NCBI GenBank assembly: GCA_949130495.1
Contig: CASBWL010000416.1
Location: forward strand, 372,001 to 436,000
Origin: Sambucus nigra
Lineage: Eukaryota; Streptophyta; Magnoliopsida; Dipsacales; Adoxaceae
DNA: 64,000 nt
Reading direction: 5' to 3'
Of the stretch, positions 32,524 to 43,970 are shown in pieces. The position numbers and the translations under genes were made by a program. The notes below the pieces were generated by a model. That model ran no database searches. It saw nothing but the letters and a program-made list of their open reading frames with translations, and was not told where the DNA came from. Each line of letters starts with the position of its first letter. The first letter of the stretch is position 1.

Positions 32524-34215
32524 TTACTCTTCTAGTTCAATAAGGGTTGCCTTGTCTTTTTGTTCAAATTCATGGTTCTTTTGAGTCAAATATTTTATTT
32601 TCAAAGCATAGTCTTCAATATCAGTCTTATGAACAACACATTGGGCAGTATAATCTTCACTGTTCTTCCTAATGGTTTGGTTAAGCAAATCGATACACTC
32701 ACTTAAGGTTTTTATCATTTTTTCTAAGCGAGCACTCTTCTTAACCGTTTTAGTGTATAACTCATGTAAATCAGGCAGATCATCATCAAACTCACTATGT
32801 GCGTCATGTGAAGTGTCCCCTGTGTTTTTTATAGGTTCATTACTGATGCACACGTTCAATTCATCATCAACATTATCACTTTTGCTCACACACAGTCTTT
32901 CAGCAGTAATAGGAACAAAATTATCAGCAATATCATTAACAACATCAACAAGCATAACAAGTTCATGAGCAGGTAAGAATGCATCATCAGTATATATTAT
33001 CTTAGCAAAGAAAGACATGTAATACTCATTTATCTGGGTCGACTCAGTTTCACCCTCATCAGAATCACTAGAGTCATCCCGTGTCTTACACATATTGGCC
33101 TTATTATTGTTATTAAAACTAGTTGGACATTTACTAGTATAGTGACCTAGTTTACCACAACGATGACACTTAACATCTTTTATGTCAGGTTTAGGTATAT
33201 TGGGGTCATAATTCCTCCTATTGTCATAAGTGTGTTTGGTATTGTCTCTGTCATGAGATCTGTGAGATTGATTACCTTGATAATTTGATTTGCCTTGTTT
33301 AGAGGCTACAACATTTCTAAATTTCAAAATCTTTTTGAAATGCTTACTTATAAGAGCTATTTCATTGTCAAGGTATTCCAAATCACAGTTTTCAAGACAA
33401 TCAATGTCAAAATCTAAAGTGTTCAATTTAGGAACAGGCAATTTAGAAGAAAACACAACATTTGAACTAGATGCTTTATTAGTCTATCTGGTTAATTGCT
33501 TTTTGAAGTCTAGTTCCAATTCTACTGTCCTCAATTTCTAGCTAAGCAATTCAGAAGTCATATTAGGGTCATTCATTTCTTCAATAGCATATCTCTTGTT
33601 GTCAAATTTAGATGGTAATGACCTAAGAATCTTTGAAACAATTTCCTTTCTACTGTAGGTTATACCATTTGCATGAAGTTTTATAAAGATATCAGTTAAC
33701 CATATATAGAAATCGTCAAAGGATTCATTGTCATTCATAATCAGGGTGTTATATTGTTGGATGAGCATTTGAGTTTTTCCATCTTTGACACATTCATCAC
33801 CCTTATGAGCAATAACTAATATGTCCCATACCTCTTTGGAAGTAGAACATATGGATATTATTTTGAATTCATGTTCGTTAATAGACATAAAGATGGCATT
33901 CTTTCCTTTGTTATTATTTAGAAATGCTTTTTTCTCTTCCTTAGTAAATTCATTGAGAAGTTGCTTAATTCTTGTTGGATCAGTGGCTGAAGTAGGTTTA
34001 GTAGGATGTTCAAACCCTGTTTCAATAATTTCCCAGACTTCATCACTAAGGTTTCCTTGAATGAAAGTAGTCATTCGTACTTTCCAGTATGAAAAATTAT
34101 TTCCATCAAAGAGTTGTGGTCTGGATAGATTACCTAACTTCTCAAATCTTTCTTCTATATTCAGAAATTTTTCAGAAAGAAGTTTTGAAAATAATTTTTT
34201 AAGTTTCAGGATCAC
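32524..34215 (-). pseudogene. Gag of the SIRE-like copia element
   Basis: On the minus strand, just inside the primer binding site, 33,538-34,215 encodes the Gag core: 'FDGNNFSYWKVRMTTFIQ', 'TSKEVWDILVIAHKGDE' and 'KILRSLPSKFDNKRYAIEE' are the standard SIRE/copia Gag landmarks. A stop at 33,538 and another near 33,484 precede the 32,524-33,456 frame. That frame carries a CCHC knuckle (CHRCGKLGHYTSKC) and a Lys/Glu-rich coiled-coil tail. The first frame lacks a clear ATG (it opens with GTG). Gag would form the particle; this copy is broken. Confidence 0.88.
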
Positions 34216-34229
34216 ACAAGGTGTTCCTG

Positions 34230-34241
34230 CTCTGATATCTA
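34230..34241 (-). promoter_or_regulatory. Primer binding site of the SIRE-like element
   Basis: The minus strand reads AGATATCAGAGC between the LTR end (34,243) and Gag. It matches the tRNA-Met site TGGTATCAGAGC except at the start. Confidence 0.7.
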
Positions 34242-34242
34242 T

Positions 34243-36503
34243 TGAAGAAAAACTTTAATGCTAAAAGCTTGTTTACAATGTTAATAACAAAATGTTATAA
34301 ATTGTGTAAACTCTGAACAAACATTTTGGGCAAAACTCTTTTTGAAAAATGCAAGATGTGTTGTAAAAGATTTCTGATTGTATGGTTTTAGATTTGATAG
34401 TTGATTACCTTTATTTTTTAAAATTTAATAATCATCTACTAAAGTTACCATACAGTCCTAATCACAATAACAGTTAAGAACATTCAAAGAAATAGACATA
34501 GGAATTTTTAACGTGGTAAAATCCTTAAATAAGGGAAACATCCACGGTGCCCTCTACGACACAAAACAAAAATCCACTAGAATAAAGAATTAAGTTACAA
34601 AACTTAATAAAACCACAAAGATACTAACCTAAGTTTAGAATATACCTACTTGAGATTCTCCACTCCAAAGGTAATCCGAATTGGACTGATCTTTTCTTGC
34701 TACTTCTTTGCTTTTTCCTTGATCTCCTTCTCTTTGAATTCTGGTTCTAACAACTCGTTCAAAATCCAAGATTCTCAGACAGAACCACAGTGTCTAAGTG
34801 TTCATGAGATAGTGTTTGCGATGTGCTACTACATGCAAACATGCTACTCACCCTCTCAAAATTATACAAATATTCCTAATAAATTACAACAGTTCTAAAA
34901 TGTTAGGTTATTTATAAATCTGATTTTTCAAGTCAAGACTTATTGATCTTTTATTTATCCATAGATCTCAAGGATACCTTGCTCAGAAGACGGTTCAAGG
35001 TCTTAAACAATTTTAGAGTTTTAAAAATATTTTTAAAATTGTACACCTCCAATTGAGATCCAAACTAGACTAGAAGTCTACTTTGTTAAAACAGATTCAG
35101 ACTTAACATGCAGAGACTGATTCAACATATTTTGACATAAAACTTCTTTTCTCAGATCTATGGTTATACTTTTAAAATTTTAACAAAGCTCTTTTTGTTC
35201 TTTTTATTTTTGTACACACGTATTTCATAAAACATGAAATATAAAAATAGAAACACAAACAACTCACTAGATCTGAAAATACTTTGAAACTTAGAAGTTT
35301 CTATTTCAAAACTTGTTGAAACAGAAAGGATCTATAATACTAGATCTAAAAGGAGTAGAAAAAAACAAATCGTGTGATGTTATCTTTTTAGAAAAACCTA
35401 GTTTCAACAGTGAAACTTAAGTTCCTCTTAGATATGAGTTATGAGAGAATCAAGAACTTGAAGAGGTCTTCAAACACTGAATAAACTCAACACTAAAAAC
35501 ATAGAAACCCTAAAATATCTAACTCTCAAGAATGGGTTTTCTAGTGTATGAGACTTTGAGGTTTTAGAGTTTGGTTTGGGAGAAAACACTCAGAGGTTGA
35601 ACTACGAAAAAACTAGGGTTTCTTCTTTCTTTTTTCTCTCTTTTCTTTCCCTCTCTTCTCCCTTCGCTCTCTTCTCTCTCTACTCCCTCTTTTCTCTCTT
35701 ATTTGACGAAATGGCAAAAGTCTCAAAATGCTAAGGCTTGGGTCCTTTTTATATTAAACGAAGAAGGATCTAGAACATCAACCTCAATCCTATGGCTGGG
35801 ATTGAATCTTAACCATTTGACTTAAATCCAACGGTTCATCACAAGCAGTGGTTTAAACAATAGTTGATTTATTTACACAACGATCACAAGGATTGTTACT
35901 CAACACATGCAGATCATTGATGAGGTTGATCCAAGGGCTGCGAATACACCCATAGTTTGTGTCTTACAGAAAACACAATCTAAGCCGCCAAGAATACAAC
36001 CCGTGTACGAACCAGATGAAATAAAAAATGCGTGTTGAAAATAATTACAAATCACACCTTGAATTCTTTAACGCTTTTGTATTCTACCCAGGCAAACAAT
36101 CAGCAAGGAAAATAACTTTTTGAAATCCAACTTTTACCCACAAACCTTTTAAAACCATGATTTAATTAATTCAAAAATTATTTAAAAATTATTTAAAATG
36201 ATTTTAAAATTTTTTAAAAGAATTAAATTGATTTTAAATGGACTTGAAATCTTTTAAAAGACTAGCAATGCAAATATGAATGAAATATTATGTAGCGCAT
36301 GTGTCCTATAGTGGTTATAAGATAGAAATCACTTCCCTTTATGTTAATCTTGAGGATTTTCTTAGACAAAATTTCTTTATTGAGCTTGTACCTTTGGGGA
36401 GATGGAGTTCTCATAAAATCTATCCTATTTTGTCTAGATATTCAAACTAGTTGGAACTCCTATATATGTAGACTCAAGTAAGTCAATATATAGTGTGTTC
36501 TCA
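34243..36503 (-). repeat. 5' LTR of the SIRE-like element
   Basis: About 2.26 kb, bounded by TGAAGAAAAAC at the left and GTGTTCTCA at the right. The 36,111-36,503 part matches the truncated LTR at 19,269-19,659. The 'tttaacgtggtaaaatcc' and 'catccacggtg' motifs near 34,510-34,545 are common in copia LTRs. A CT-rich tract lies at 35,620-35,700. Confidence 0.8.
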
Positions 36504-37200
36504 GAATAAACAAAGGTCGTCGAAAGATAGACATATCATCATTTCTTGAGAAGAGGATTAAGGTCGATTCTGTGGACCTATGGAAAGAAGTGACTGATTA
36601 AGAGATTCGAGATTGATTCAGCGGACATAGAGGTTTAATTGACCATTTCAGTCGGTTGAGGTTGATTTTGTGGACCTAAAGAGTTTACATGACTGATTCA
36701 AAGGGTTAAGGTCAATTATGAGGACCTAAAGACTGAAATGACCGATTTAGAGAGTCGAGGTCAATTCTGCAAACCTAAGGAGTTTATATGACCGACTCAA
36801 AGGGTCGAGGTTGATTATGTGGACCTAGAGAGTGAAATGACAAATTTAGAGGTCCGAGGTCAATTCCGTAAACCTAAAGAGTTGATATGACCAATTCAGA
36901 GGGTTGAGGTCAATTATGTGGCCCTAAAGAGTGAAGTGACCGATTTAAAGGGTCAAGGTCAGTTCTGCAGACCTAAAGAGTGAAATGACAGATTTAGAGG
37001 ATCCAGATCAATTTTGCAAACCTAAAAAGTTTATATGACCAATTCAGAGGGTCAAGGTCGATTATGTGGGCCTAAAGAGTTGATATGACTGATTTAGAGG
37101 AACGAGGTCGATTTTTGCAAACCTAAAGAGTTAATATAAATGACCCAGAGGGTCTAGGTCGATTCTGTAGACCAAAGGATTTTATTTACGGGGATCGCTT
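36504..37200 (+). repeat. 49-50-bp minisatellite, about 13 units
   Basis: Units of the form 'tgaccgatttagagggtc' + 'gaggtcaattctgc' + 'aaacctaaagag' start near 36,739, 36,789, 36,838, 36,887, 36,936, 36,985, 37,036 and 37,086, with more diverged copies back to about 36,540. Neighbouring units alternate between 'ttctgcaaacc' and 'ttatgtggacc', which hints at a roughly 100-base dimer. Tat/Ogre gypsy elements often carry such arrays in their 3' non-coding part, so this may be the other side of the Tat-like element cut by the SIRE-like insertion. That link is inferred. Confidence 0.85.
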
Positions 37201-37772
37201 CTAATTGAGGGCTTCGTCGAGGAAGGTGTAGATTATCGTGGGTGCTGGCACACCTTAGATTTTTAGTTCCGATAGGGAGTATGTTGGGGACAAGAGTAAG
37301 TGAAAACGCATCTTCTTATGATCCCACTGAGGATTAACGAGGGCTTATTATTGGTTTGGTGCCGCACAATGGATTTTTCTTATAGTAAGACGTTATTGAC
37401 TTCACGGGAAGTCATAAAATTTATATATTAGGAATCTACTCATCAAGATCTATCAAACAAGACAGTAATTTGATTTATTTTGATAAGCATGTGAAACATA
37501 TAATTTATTTATTCCTATAAAAACTCTATTTTTTGGTGATACACCTTCTTCTTCAGCTCCGACAACGCTGTTGCTGGCACATACCAATAAATATAAAAAA
37601 AAGGGGAGAGAGATAGAGAGATTATAAGATACACATTAGAATGGAACATATGCAAACAACATGCAAATAGTTAAACCCACGTTTAAATATGTTATTAATA
37701 GAACTCAATATGAGAAAGATGATAATAGCAAGTCGCGTAACATTCAAACGTATCCCTCTAATTTCCCTTTCA
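37201..37772 (+). other. Probable 5' LTR region of the second copia element
   Basis: The sequence ends 'ccctttca' directly before a perfect tRNA-Met primer binding site, so its right part must be an LTR. It has a 'cctataaaaactc' TATA box near 37,515. The left edge is not defined; a TG start near 37,478 ('tgataagcatg') is possible. No 3' LTR copy exists in the window. Confidence 0.5.
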
Positions 37773-37785
37773 TGGTATCAGAGCC
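37773..37785 (+). promoter_or_regulatory. Primer binding site of the second copia element
   Basis: TGGTATCAGAGCC, complementary to tRNA-Met, lies 11 bases before the Gag ATG. Confidence 0.92.
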
Positions 37786-37795
37786 ATCAAGAAAA

Positions 37796-38670
37796 ATGGC
37801 ATCAACTGGTTTTACACTGTCTATGGGTTCCCTACCCCATTTGATTAGCATTTACTCGATTAAGTTTAAGCCTTCAAACTACCTTGTATGGAGGACTCAA
37901 ATGTTACAACAAATGCAGTCAACGAAGGTTACACATTTAATCTATGATGAGTCACCATAAACAATTGAGGATGAGAAAGGAAACACAAGTGTATGAAGAA
38001 TGACAAGATAAATATTCACTTCTTCGAAGTCGGATCGGTTGGACAGTGGTGAAAAAATTCGTGTATCTGATCGTTGGTTGTGACACATCCAAGGCAACAT
38101 GGGAAACACTTGAAGAACAATATCTTAAATCATCAAAAGATAAGGAGTTTACATTAAAGGAGTAACTCAAGTCCATGTCTATTGAAGGAAAAAGCATTGA
38201 TGTATATGTGAAAGAAATTTGAGGAGATTTGTAATGGGTTAGCTACCATTAGCAAACCTTTTGATGAAGACTCAAAGGTGATTAGGTTAGTCCAAGGTTT
38301 AGGGGAAAATACAAAACATTTAGGACTGTTATGATTGGGAAACCACCATAATCAAACCTTGGACAACTAATTTCAGCCTTCAGAGGGTTCAATATGAGAG
38401 AGGAGATGAAAATATCCTCAATTGTCTTGATACAATCGTCATAATTTGATCGATCCATGGTATTTGTTTCTCAAAGAGAATCTTTTTAGGGTTACAATAG
38501 AAGTTGTGGAAGGGGCTTTAGAGGATGAAATAACTTTGCATGAAGTTTTAAAAATTCAGGAAGTTTTAATTCAAGAGGTCGAGGATTTATACCTGTTGGG
38601 TTTTATCGCAATACCTGGAAACCAAACTGGAATCAAGGAAGTCAAGTTGACATTAAGGAAGCCGATGCGT
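37796..38670 (+). pseudogene. Gag remnant of the second copia element
   Basis: The ATG at 37,796 opens 'MASTGFTLSMGSLPHL', then 'KFKPSNYLVWRTQMLQQMQ', the copia Gag 'NYxxWRxQ' landmark, before a stop at 37,958. Beyond it, Gag-like sequence continues through many stops and frameshifts, for example a 'RLVQGLGENTK'-type stretch near 38,280. The zinc knuckle is not convincingly visible. It is a pseudogene of the Ale/Retrofit-like kind. Confidence 0.75.
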
Positions 38671-38896
38671 TGAAATTTTTCACTGTGTTGGAAACACACA
38701 ATCTGCTCAAAATGCACTAAGAAACCCTGTTGCTATGATTATATTTGGATGATAATAAGACAACCATCTCAAGGAAGATATAAATGCCGAAACTTAGGGG
38801 GAATGCCAAATTTGTGGGTCTATCAAACACAAGGCACTTACCCACTTCAATATGTGAGATTTCTCTAATTAACCTCAATGGGGAAACCCACAAGCT

Positions 38897-40140
38897 ATGA
38901 TGGAATCATCATCACAATTCCCTGTTGACAAGAACATGTACATGGACTTAGGTGCTTATACATACGTGATAAACACAACCGGTAACCTTCATCAACTAAA
39001 ACCTTATTGCAGAAATAACAAAGTCCTTGTAGGAGATGGGTCACCTTTAGATATTACACACACTGGGCACAAAGTCATAAATTAACTTAAACTAAAAGAT
39101 GTACTTGTAGTACCCAAGTTAAAGAAGTCCTTTGTATCTATGTCCCAACTAGAAAGGGAAAATGAATGTACTGTTGAGTTTACTAACAATGCCTTTGTTA
39201 TTAAGGACAAGGAGACCAAGTAGGTGATGGCTAAAGGAACTAAGAAGGGGGAATTATATGCTCTTGATGATTACAAGTTGGAAGCATTGATAATAATATA
39301 TGAATATAAGAGTAGTGATGGTGTTTGGAATAAAAGATTAAGGCATCGTAGCAATGAGAGTCTAAAATTTATAGCTCGAAAGAAATTCTTACACATGAGC
39401 AATTGGAGTAAAATGTCTATTATTTGTGTTAATTAGTTCATTTAAATGCAAAAATATCTCAAGGACCATTTTCCAAAATTCTTTAAGATTTATGGGGACA
39501 GACACCTATACTTTCATCACAACACATGAAATATTATGTTATATTTATTGATGACTGTACAAGATACACTTGGTTATATCCTTTGAAATAAAAATCATAT
39601 TTATATAACACCTTCCTTAAATTTTAAAGGATACCAGAAATAAAATTTAAAAAAAAATTAAAGTATTTCAATACGATGGTGGAGGAGAATATTCAAACAA
39701 TGAGCTTATTGAAAACTTGAACAAGTGTGGAATACTTAGAAATATCTCACATCCTTACACTCTTGAGCAAAATGTAGTTGCTGAAAGGAAACATAAAAAT
39801 ATGATTGAGACAACACTTACATTTATTCTACATGAAAAAATATCATTGTTCTTAGGTAGGTGCATTTAAAACTGATGTGTATCTCATAAATAGGACTCCA
39901 TCCTTAAAATTTAAGAAGGAAACACCTTTCTTCAAACTTTATAATCAACAACCCAACTATGAAAATTTAAAAATCTTTGGTTCCAAGTGTTTTCCATATA
40001 TTAAGAGAAAGACTCAACATAAACTAATACTAAAGTCTTATCTGTGTATTTTTTTGGTACATCTCCCTTCATAAAGGATATAGATGCTATCACCCATCTA
40101 AAAGGCGTGTCTATGTCTCTAAACAAGTGATTTTTGATAA
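38897..40140 (+). pseudogene. Protease and integrase remnant of the second copia element
   Basis: The protease reads 'MDLGAYTYVINTTGNLHQL', where Asp-Ser-Gly-Ala is expected (Ser is Leu). It continues with 'VLVGDGSPLDITHTG' and 'LKDVLVVPKLKKSFVSMSQL'. The integrase zinc finger is degenerate ('VWNKRLRHRSNESL': the second His and later Cys pattern are lost). Integrase core pieces follow, such as 'YYVIFIDDCTRYTWLYPL' (39,530-39,590) and, at 39,877-40,074, 'VYLINRTPSLKFKKETPF' and 'IFGSKCFPYI'. Multiple stops and frameshifts break it. Confidence 0.8.
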
Positions 40141-40500
40141 ACATATGTTGTCATATATTACCCCTGACAGATACATGAGTGGATGTAATGAGACTATTGA
40201 ATCCACCAATCAGAATTGATGTTCCAGTGGGATAAAATTTGCAGCTGAAAGAATGCTGATAATTGTAGCTGAAAGAATGTTGAAGATAGAGACAAGAGGT
40301 CCATGCATAATCTTAGCCATACCAGCTCTTATCAATCTCAACCTAGTTTCTCTACCGACTCTATTATTGATAATAACACAAATTTGGATGAGACTCCATC
40401 AAATACAATGGACACCACAGGCCTAGAAGACATTAGGCAGCCTAACCCATAAAATAAAGAGTAGATAACACCTAGCTCCTCTCACTATTCTACCATATCT
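40141..40500 (+). other. Linker between integrase and reverse transcriptase of the second copia element
   Basis: Frameshifted sequence in the normally variable spacer. It contains a near-duplication ('gctgaaagaatg' twice, near 40,243 and 40,267). No domain is visible. Confidence 0.5.
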
Positions 40501-42421
40501 ACAAACCTCATGCCTCCTACCCATAATACTACACCTACAGACTGTTTAACTCCTGTCCCTTCCCCTACACCTATCTCCTACCTGCACTCAGACGCAAGAT
40601 GTGTCGATTCAAGTGTAAAACCTTCCAAATGTGTCAAGTCAAGTCAAAACCCTCCTATTCACATGTACAATTCTCATGGACTTAACCTTATTATCCATTT
40701 TAGTATTTACTCTAACTCTACCTCACATCCTGTATCTATCTCTCCTAACCCATCCTACAGTTGTTCCCCATTTATTACTACTCATATGAAAAATATCCAT
40801 CTTATGACTACTAAGACAAAATCCAAAACTCTCACTAACATTAACCATGATCCAACTCCTTCTATATCTACTAAATCTCGTATAATCCAAGAAGCTCTCA
40901 TTGATCAACAATGGGTCATAACAATGCATGAAGAACTCAAAGCTCTTCATACCAATCATACATGGACTTTTGCATGTAAATAGCCCAACATGCGTTTGAT
41001 TGGGTGCAAATGGGTGTTCAAAACCAAATTAAAGCCAGATGGGTCCATCGACAGATACAAGGCTCTCCTTTTTGCAGAAGGGTATAATCAAATTTATGGG
41101 GTTGATGTCGTAGACACATTCTTCCCTCTTATGAAACAACTACGTATTGTGCTTTCCATTTTTATTACTCAAAAATGGTATATACACAATTGAACGTGAA
41201 AAATGATCCCTTACACGGGTCACCACAAGAAACATTCTATACGAAGCAACCTCCGACCTTTATTCATCCTCTTCTTCCTCATCATGTTTGTGCCTTGCAC
41301 AAGTCCATTTATGGACTTAAACAAGTTCCTAGAGCTTTGTTTGATAGATTTAGTAGCTTCCTACTTACATTGGGATTCTTTTTCAGTAAGGTTGATTCCT
41401 CCTTATTTGTAGGGTTGATTCCTCCTTATTTGTCAAACACTCCTCTAATGAGACCATTATTCTCTTAGTATATGTTAAAGATATAATTATCACCAGAACC
41501 AATTCTTCTCTTCTTTACATTCTTATTGCCCTTCTCAATAAATAATTTTCCATTAAAGGTCTTGAAAACTTCAGTTTTTTTCTTGGGATTGAACTTCTCC
41601 CTATCTATGATGGTGTTCTTTTTTCTTAAAATGTATATATTGGAAAACTTCTCACTAGAACCATCCTAATACATTCCCACACCTGTTCCACTCCATCATT
41701 TGTTAATAACACTAGTCCTTCAAGCACAATCCCTGTGGTAAATCCCACTGAGTTTCGCTCCATTATTGGATCTCTCTATTATGTGACCCTTACTTGGACG
41801 GACATCACTTACACCATTAATACTATCTGTAAGCACATGCATGCTCCCATGCTTCACCATCTCTTCTCGGTTAAGAGACTACTATGATATCTCAAAGGTA
41901 CCTCCTCTAATGGGTTAAAATTCACGGATAACTCATCTCTTCAGCTATACGGTTACTCTGACACTGATTGGGCGGGTTGACCTGAAACTCAAAGGTCCAC
42001 CTCTGGCTACTGCATATTTTTATGTACAAATTATATCTCATGTATTCAAAACGTCAACCTACGGTATCCATGTCGAGCTATGAAGCTGAGTATCGTGCAC
42101 TAGTAGCTTCTACTAGTGAATTAACTTAGGTTTCATATGTTATTGATGATATTGAGTTTCATTATACTATGTCATGTACTTTACTTTGTGATAATATTAG
42201 TGAGTTGTATATGAATATTAATCCAGTCTTACATGCCCGCACAAAGCATGTAGAATTGGATTACCACTTCATTCGAGAAAAAGGTGCACAAGGACAGCTC
42301 ATCACCCAAAATATCTCCTCACGCTCTCAACTTGCAGATATTTTCACAAATGCTCTTCCCATTCATTAGTTTCAGCTCATTCGTAACAAGCTTGGTGTTT
42401 GGTCTTCTTCCACACCAAGCT
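40501..42421 (+). pseudogene. Reverse transcriptase and RNase H remnant of the second copia element
   Basis: A Thr/Pro/Ser-rich linker (40,510-40,860) leads to 'WVITMHEELKALHTNHTW' and 'LIGCKWVFKTKLKPDGS', the start of copia reverse transcriptase. Then comes 'VCALHKSIYGLKQVPRALF'. The catalytic box near 41,470 reads YVKDIII where YVDDIII is expected, so an essential Asp is Lys. RNase H is recognisable as 'GYSDTDWAG' (near 41,950), and 42,169-42,369 carries 'LHARTKHVELDYHFIREK' and 'SRSQLADIFTNALP'. An insertion-like duplication 'gttgattcctccttatttg' lies near 41,390-41,430. The element ends near 42,421 with no polypurine tract or 3' LTR. Confidence 0.88.
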
Positions 42422-42438
42422 AATGATACCATACATTA

Positions 42439-42606
42439 GGAGTGTTCGCGGTCCGACCCGGTTCGGTTTTAAGGTTTTTTTCGGACTGGACCGACTTGGT
42501 CGCTCCTCTAAAAAAATAAATCGAGACCAGATCGATAATGTCTGTTAACTGACCCTAGTCGGTTCAGTTTTTTATAGGGTCGGTCCGGTCTAACCCGTCA
42601 GTCCTA
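42439..42606. mobile_element. hAT-like MITE
   Basis: A 168-base element starting 'ggagtgttcgcggtccgacc'. It ends with an imperfect inverted copy ('ggtctaacccgtcagtccta') and is flanked by ACATTA on both sides (42,433-42,438 and 42,607-42,612). The 'cggtccgacccggttcggttt' style of GC-rich inverted motif is typical of short non-autonomous hAT elements. hAT target duplications are usually 8 bases; only 6 match exactly. Confidence 0.6.
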
Positions 42607-42612
42607 ACATTA

Positions 42613-42746
42613 ATGAATTACATCATTTATAATAATAAAAATATACCCGAATCTATTTTTTTCAAACATTAAAAACTAGAAAATATCAAAATTTGGAATT
42701 TAAACAAAACTAGTATTGGATTAAACTATAATTTAAACTAATCAAA
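42613..42746. other. AT-rich spacer
   Basis: No gene or repeat is recognised between the MITE and the CACTA end. Confidence 0.5.
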
Positions 42747-43345
42747 CACTACACCAAAACTGGCGATTGGTCATGGCCAAAATCCCTGACCAAAGCTGTG
42801 GGTCGCAGACTTAGGCCATGACCATTTTCGTCCATTTTCGTGGGTGGAGACCCACGAAAATGACCAAAAAATGGTCACGGCCGAGAGGGGTCACGGCTGA
42901 TGGTCGCGGACTTAGGCCGTGACCCATGTCGTGACGGGTCGCGACCCTCATCCGTGACCCACAACCGTGACAAATTGGTCGCGGCCAAAGTCCTCGACCC
43001 ACGATCGTGACAAAATTTAAAAAAAAAAAATGGTCGTGGCCCTGATCCGTGACCCACAACCGTGACAAATTGTTCATGGCCAAAGTCCGCGACACACGAC
43101 CGTGACAAAAAAATTAAAAAAAATGGTCACGGCCCTGATCCGTGACCCACAACCGTGACAAATTGGTCGCGTCCAAAGTTCGCGACCCACGACCGTGACA
43201 AAAAAATATAAAAAAATTGGTCGCGGACCTAATCCGTGACCCATAATCGTGACGAAAAAAATGGTCGCAGACTTTGGCTGCGACCATTTTTATGCGTGAC
43301 GAAAAAATAAAAATGGTCATGGACAAAGTCCATGACCATATTTAA
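42747..43345 (+). mobile_element. CACTA transposon, left end with subterminal repeats
   Basis: It starts with CACTACACCAAAA, preceded by AAA (possible 3-bp target duplication). Subterminal sequence is a tandem of about 94-base units ('ggcc(c/a)tgatccgtgaccc ... gtgacaaattggtcgcg'), with copies near 42,938, 43,032, 43,124 and 43,219. Short palindromes with 'ggtcgcgg' and 'ccgtgacc' cores lie within them. Near 43,270-43,345 there are two strong hairpins ('tggtcgcag...ctgcgacca' and 'atggtcatgga...tccatgaccat'). No right terminus ('tggtgtagtg') follows, so this is a truncated or deleted copy. Frames here are shadows of the repeats. Confidence 0.8.
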
Positions 43346-43646
43346 CTACAATTTTTAAAAAAATGTATTTTTTTGGTCCAATCCTAAAATTGGGGGTCCT
43401 GTGAGTGCACCATCAGTTGCTACGTGTAACGTTTGACGCGTACGAGGTGTTACAAATATTTATTATTGGCAAAACAATAAAAAAAATCACAAATTACGAA
43501 TCGAGAACGTTGTTAATAAACAAATATATGTACAAACTTATAAAAATTACACGTCTTAATAATTCACAGACCAAAAAAAAATTGGGCAGAGTTTCCTCTA
43601 TTTTCTTGACATTCCAAAACCTGTAAATGTAAAACCTACTTCTTAT
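43346..43646. other. Spacer before the satellite; no gene recognised
   Basis: AT-rich, with no recognisable domain or repeat. Confidence 0.4.
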
Positions 43647-43770
43647 AAAGCCCGCCCGGCCATAACATTCAACAATCAAATTATAAAAGCCCGCGCGGCC
43701 ATAAAACTAAACAATAAAAGCCCGCACGGTCATAAAACTAAACAATAAAAGTCCGCACGGCTGTAACAGA
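43647..43770. repeat. Short minisatellite, about 33-35-bp unit
   Basis: Four units of 'ataaaagcccgc(g/a)cgg' plus 'cataaaactaaacaa' lie in tandem (near 43,647, 43,682, 43,714 and 43,746), with increasing divergence toward the right. Confidence 0.8.
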
Positions 43771-43970
43771 AAAATCAAAATCCTGAATGTCCACAACCTA
43801 TAAACAATCTTCATGCTGTAGACCATTGCCTCCTTCATTTGTTCCGTGTGCAAAAATCCTACAAATGATAGGATACATAAAAAAAAATATCAGTAACCGA
43901 GTAGTTTTACAAAAAATTTCATCAAGCAGAAAAATTGCATATATGAGTTAAAATTATCAGTAACCAAGTA
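43771..43970. other. Junction sequence before satellite B
   Basis: AT-rich. It contains two 'atcagtaacc(g/a)agtag' copies (near 43,890 and 43,956), the second directly abutting the first satellite monomer. Confidence 0.5.

Larger units (their letters stand above)
19269..36503 (-). mobile_element. SIRE-like Ty1/copia retrotransposon, minus strand, split by a nested gypsy element
   Basis: Reading the minus strand from right to left the order is: a 5' LTR (36,503-34,243), primer binding site, Gag with CCHC knuckle, protease, integrase N-half, the 9-kb nested element, integrase C-terminal region, reverse transcriptase/RNase H, polypurine tract (19,661-19,671) and a truncated 3' LTR (19,659-19,269). 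This is the copia domain order. The SIRE lineage is suggested by the Gag sequence and the long LTR. It is dead: the protease has Asp-Ser-Glu instead of Asp-Ser-Gly, the first integrase Asp is Tyr, the reverse transcriptase box reads YVDY instead of YVDD, and frameshifts are common. No target duplication can be seen because the left end is truncated. Confidence 0.88.
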
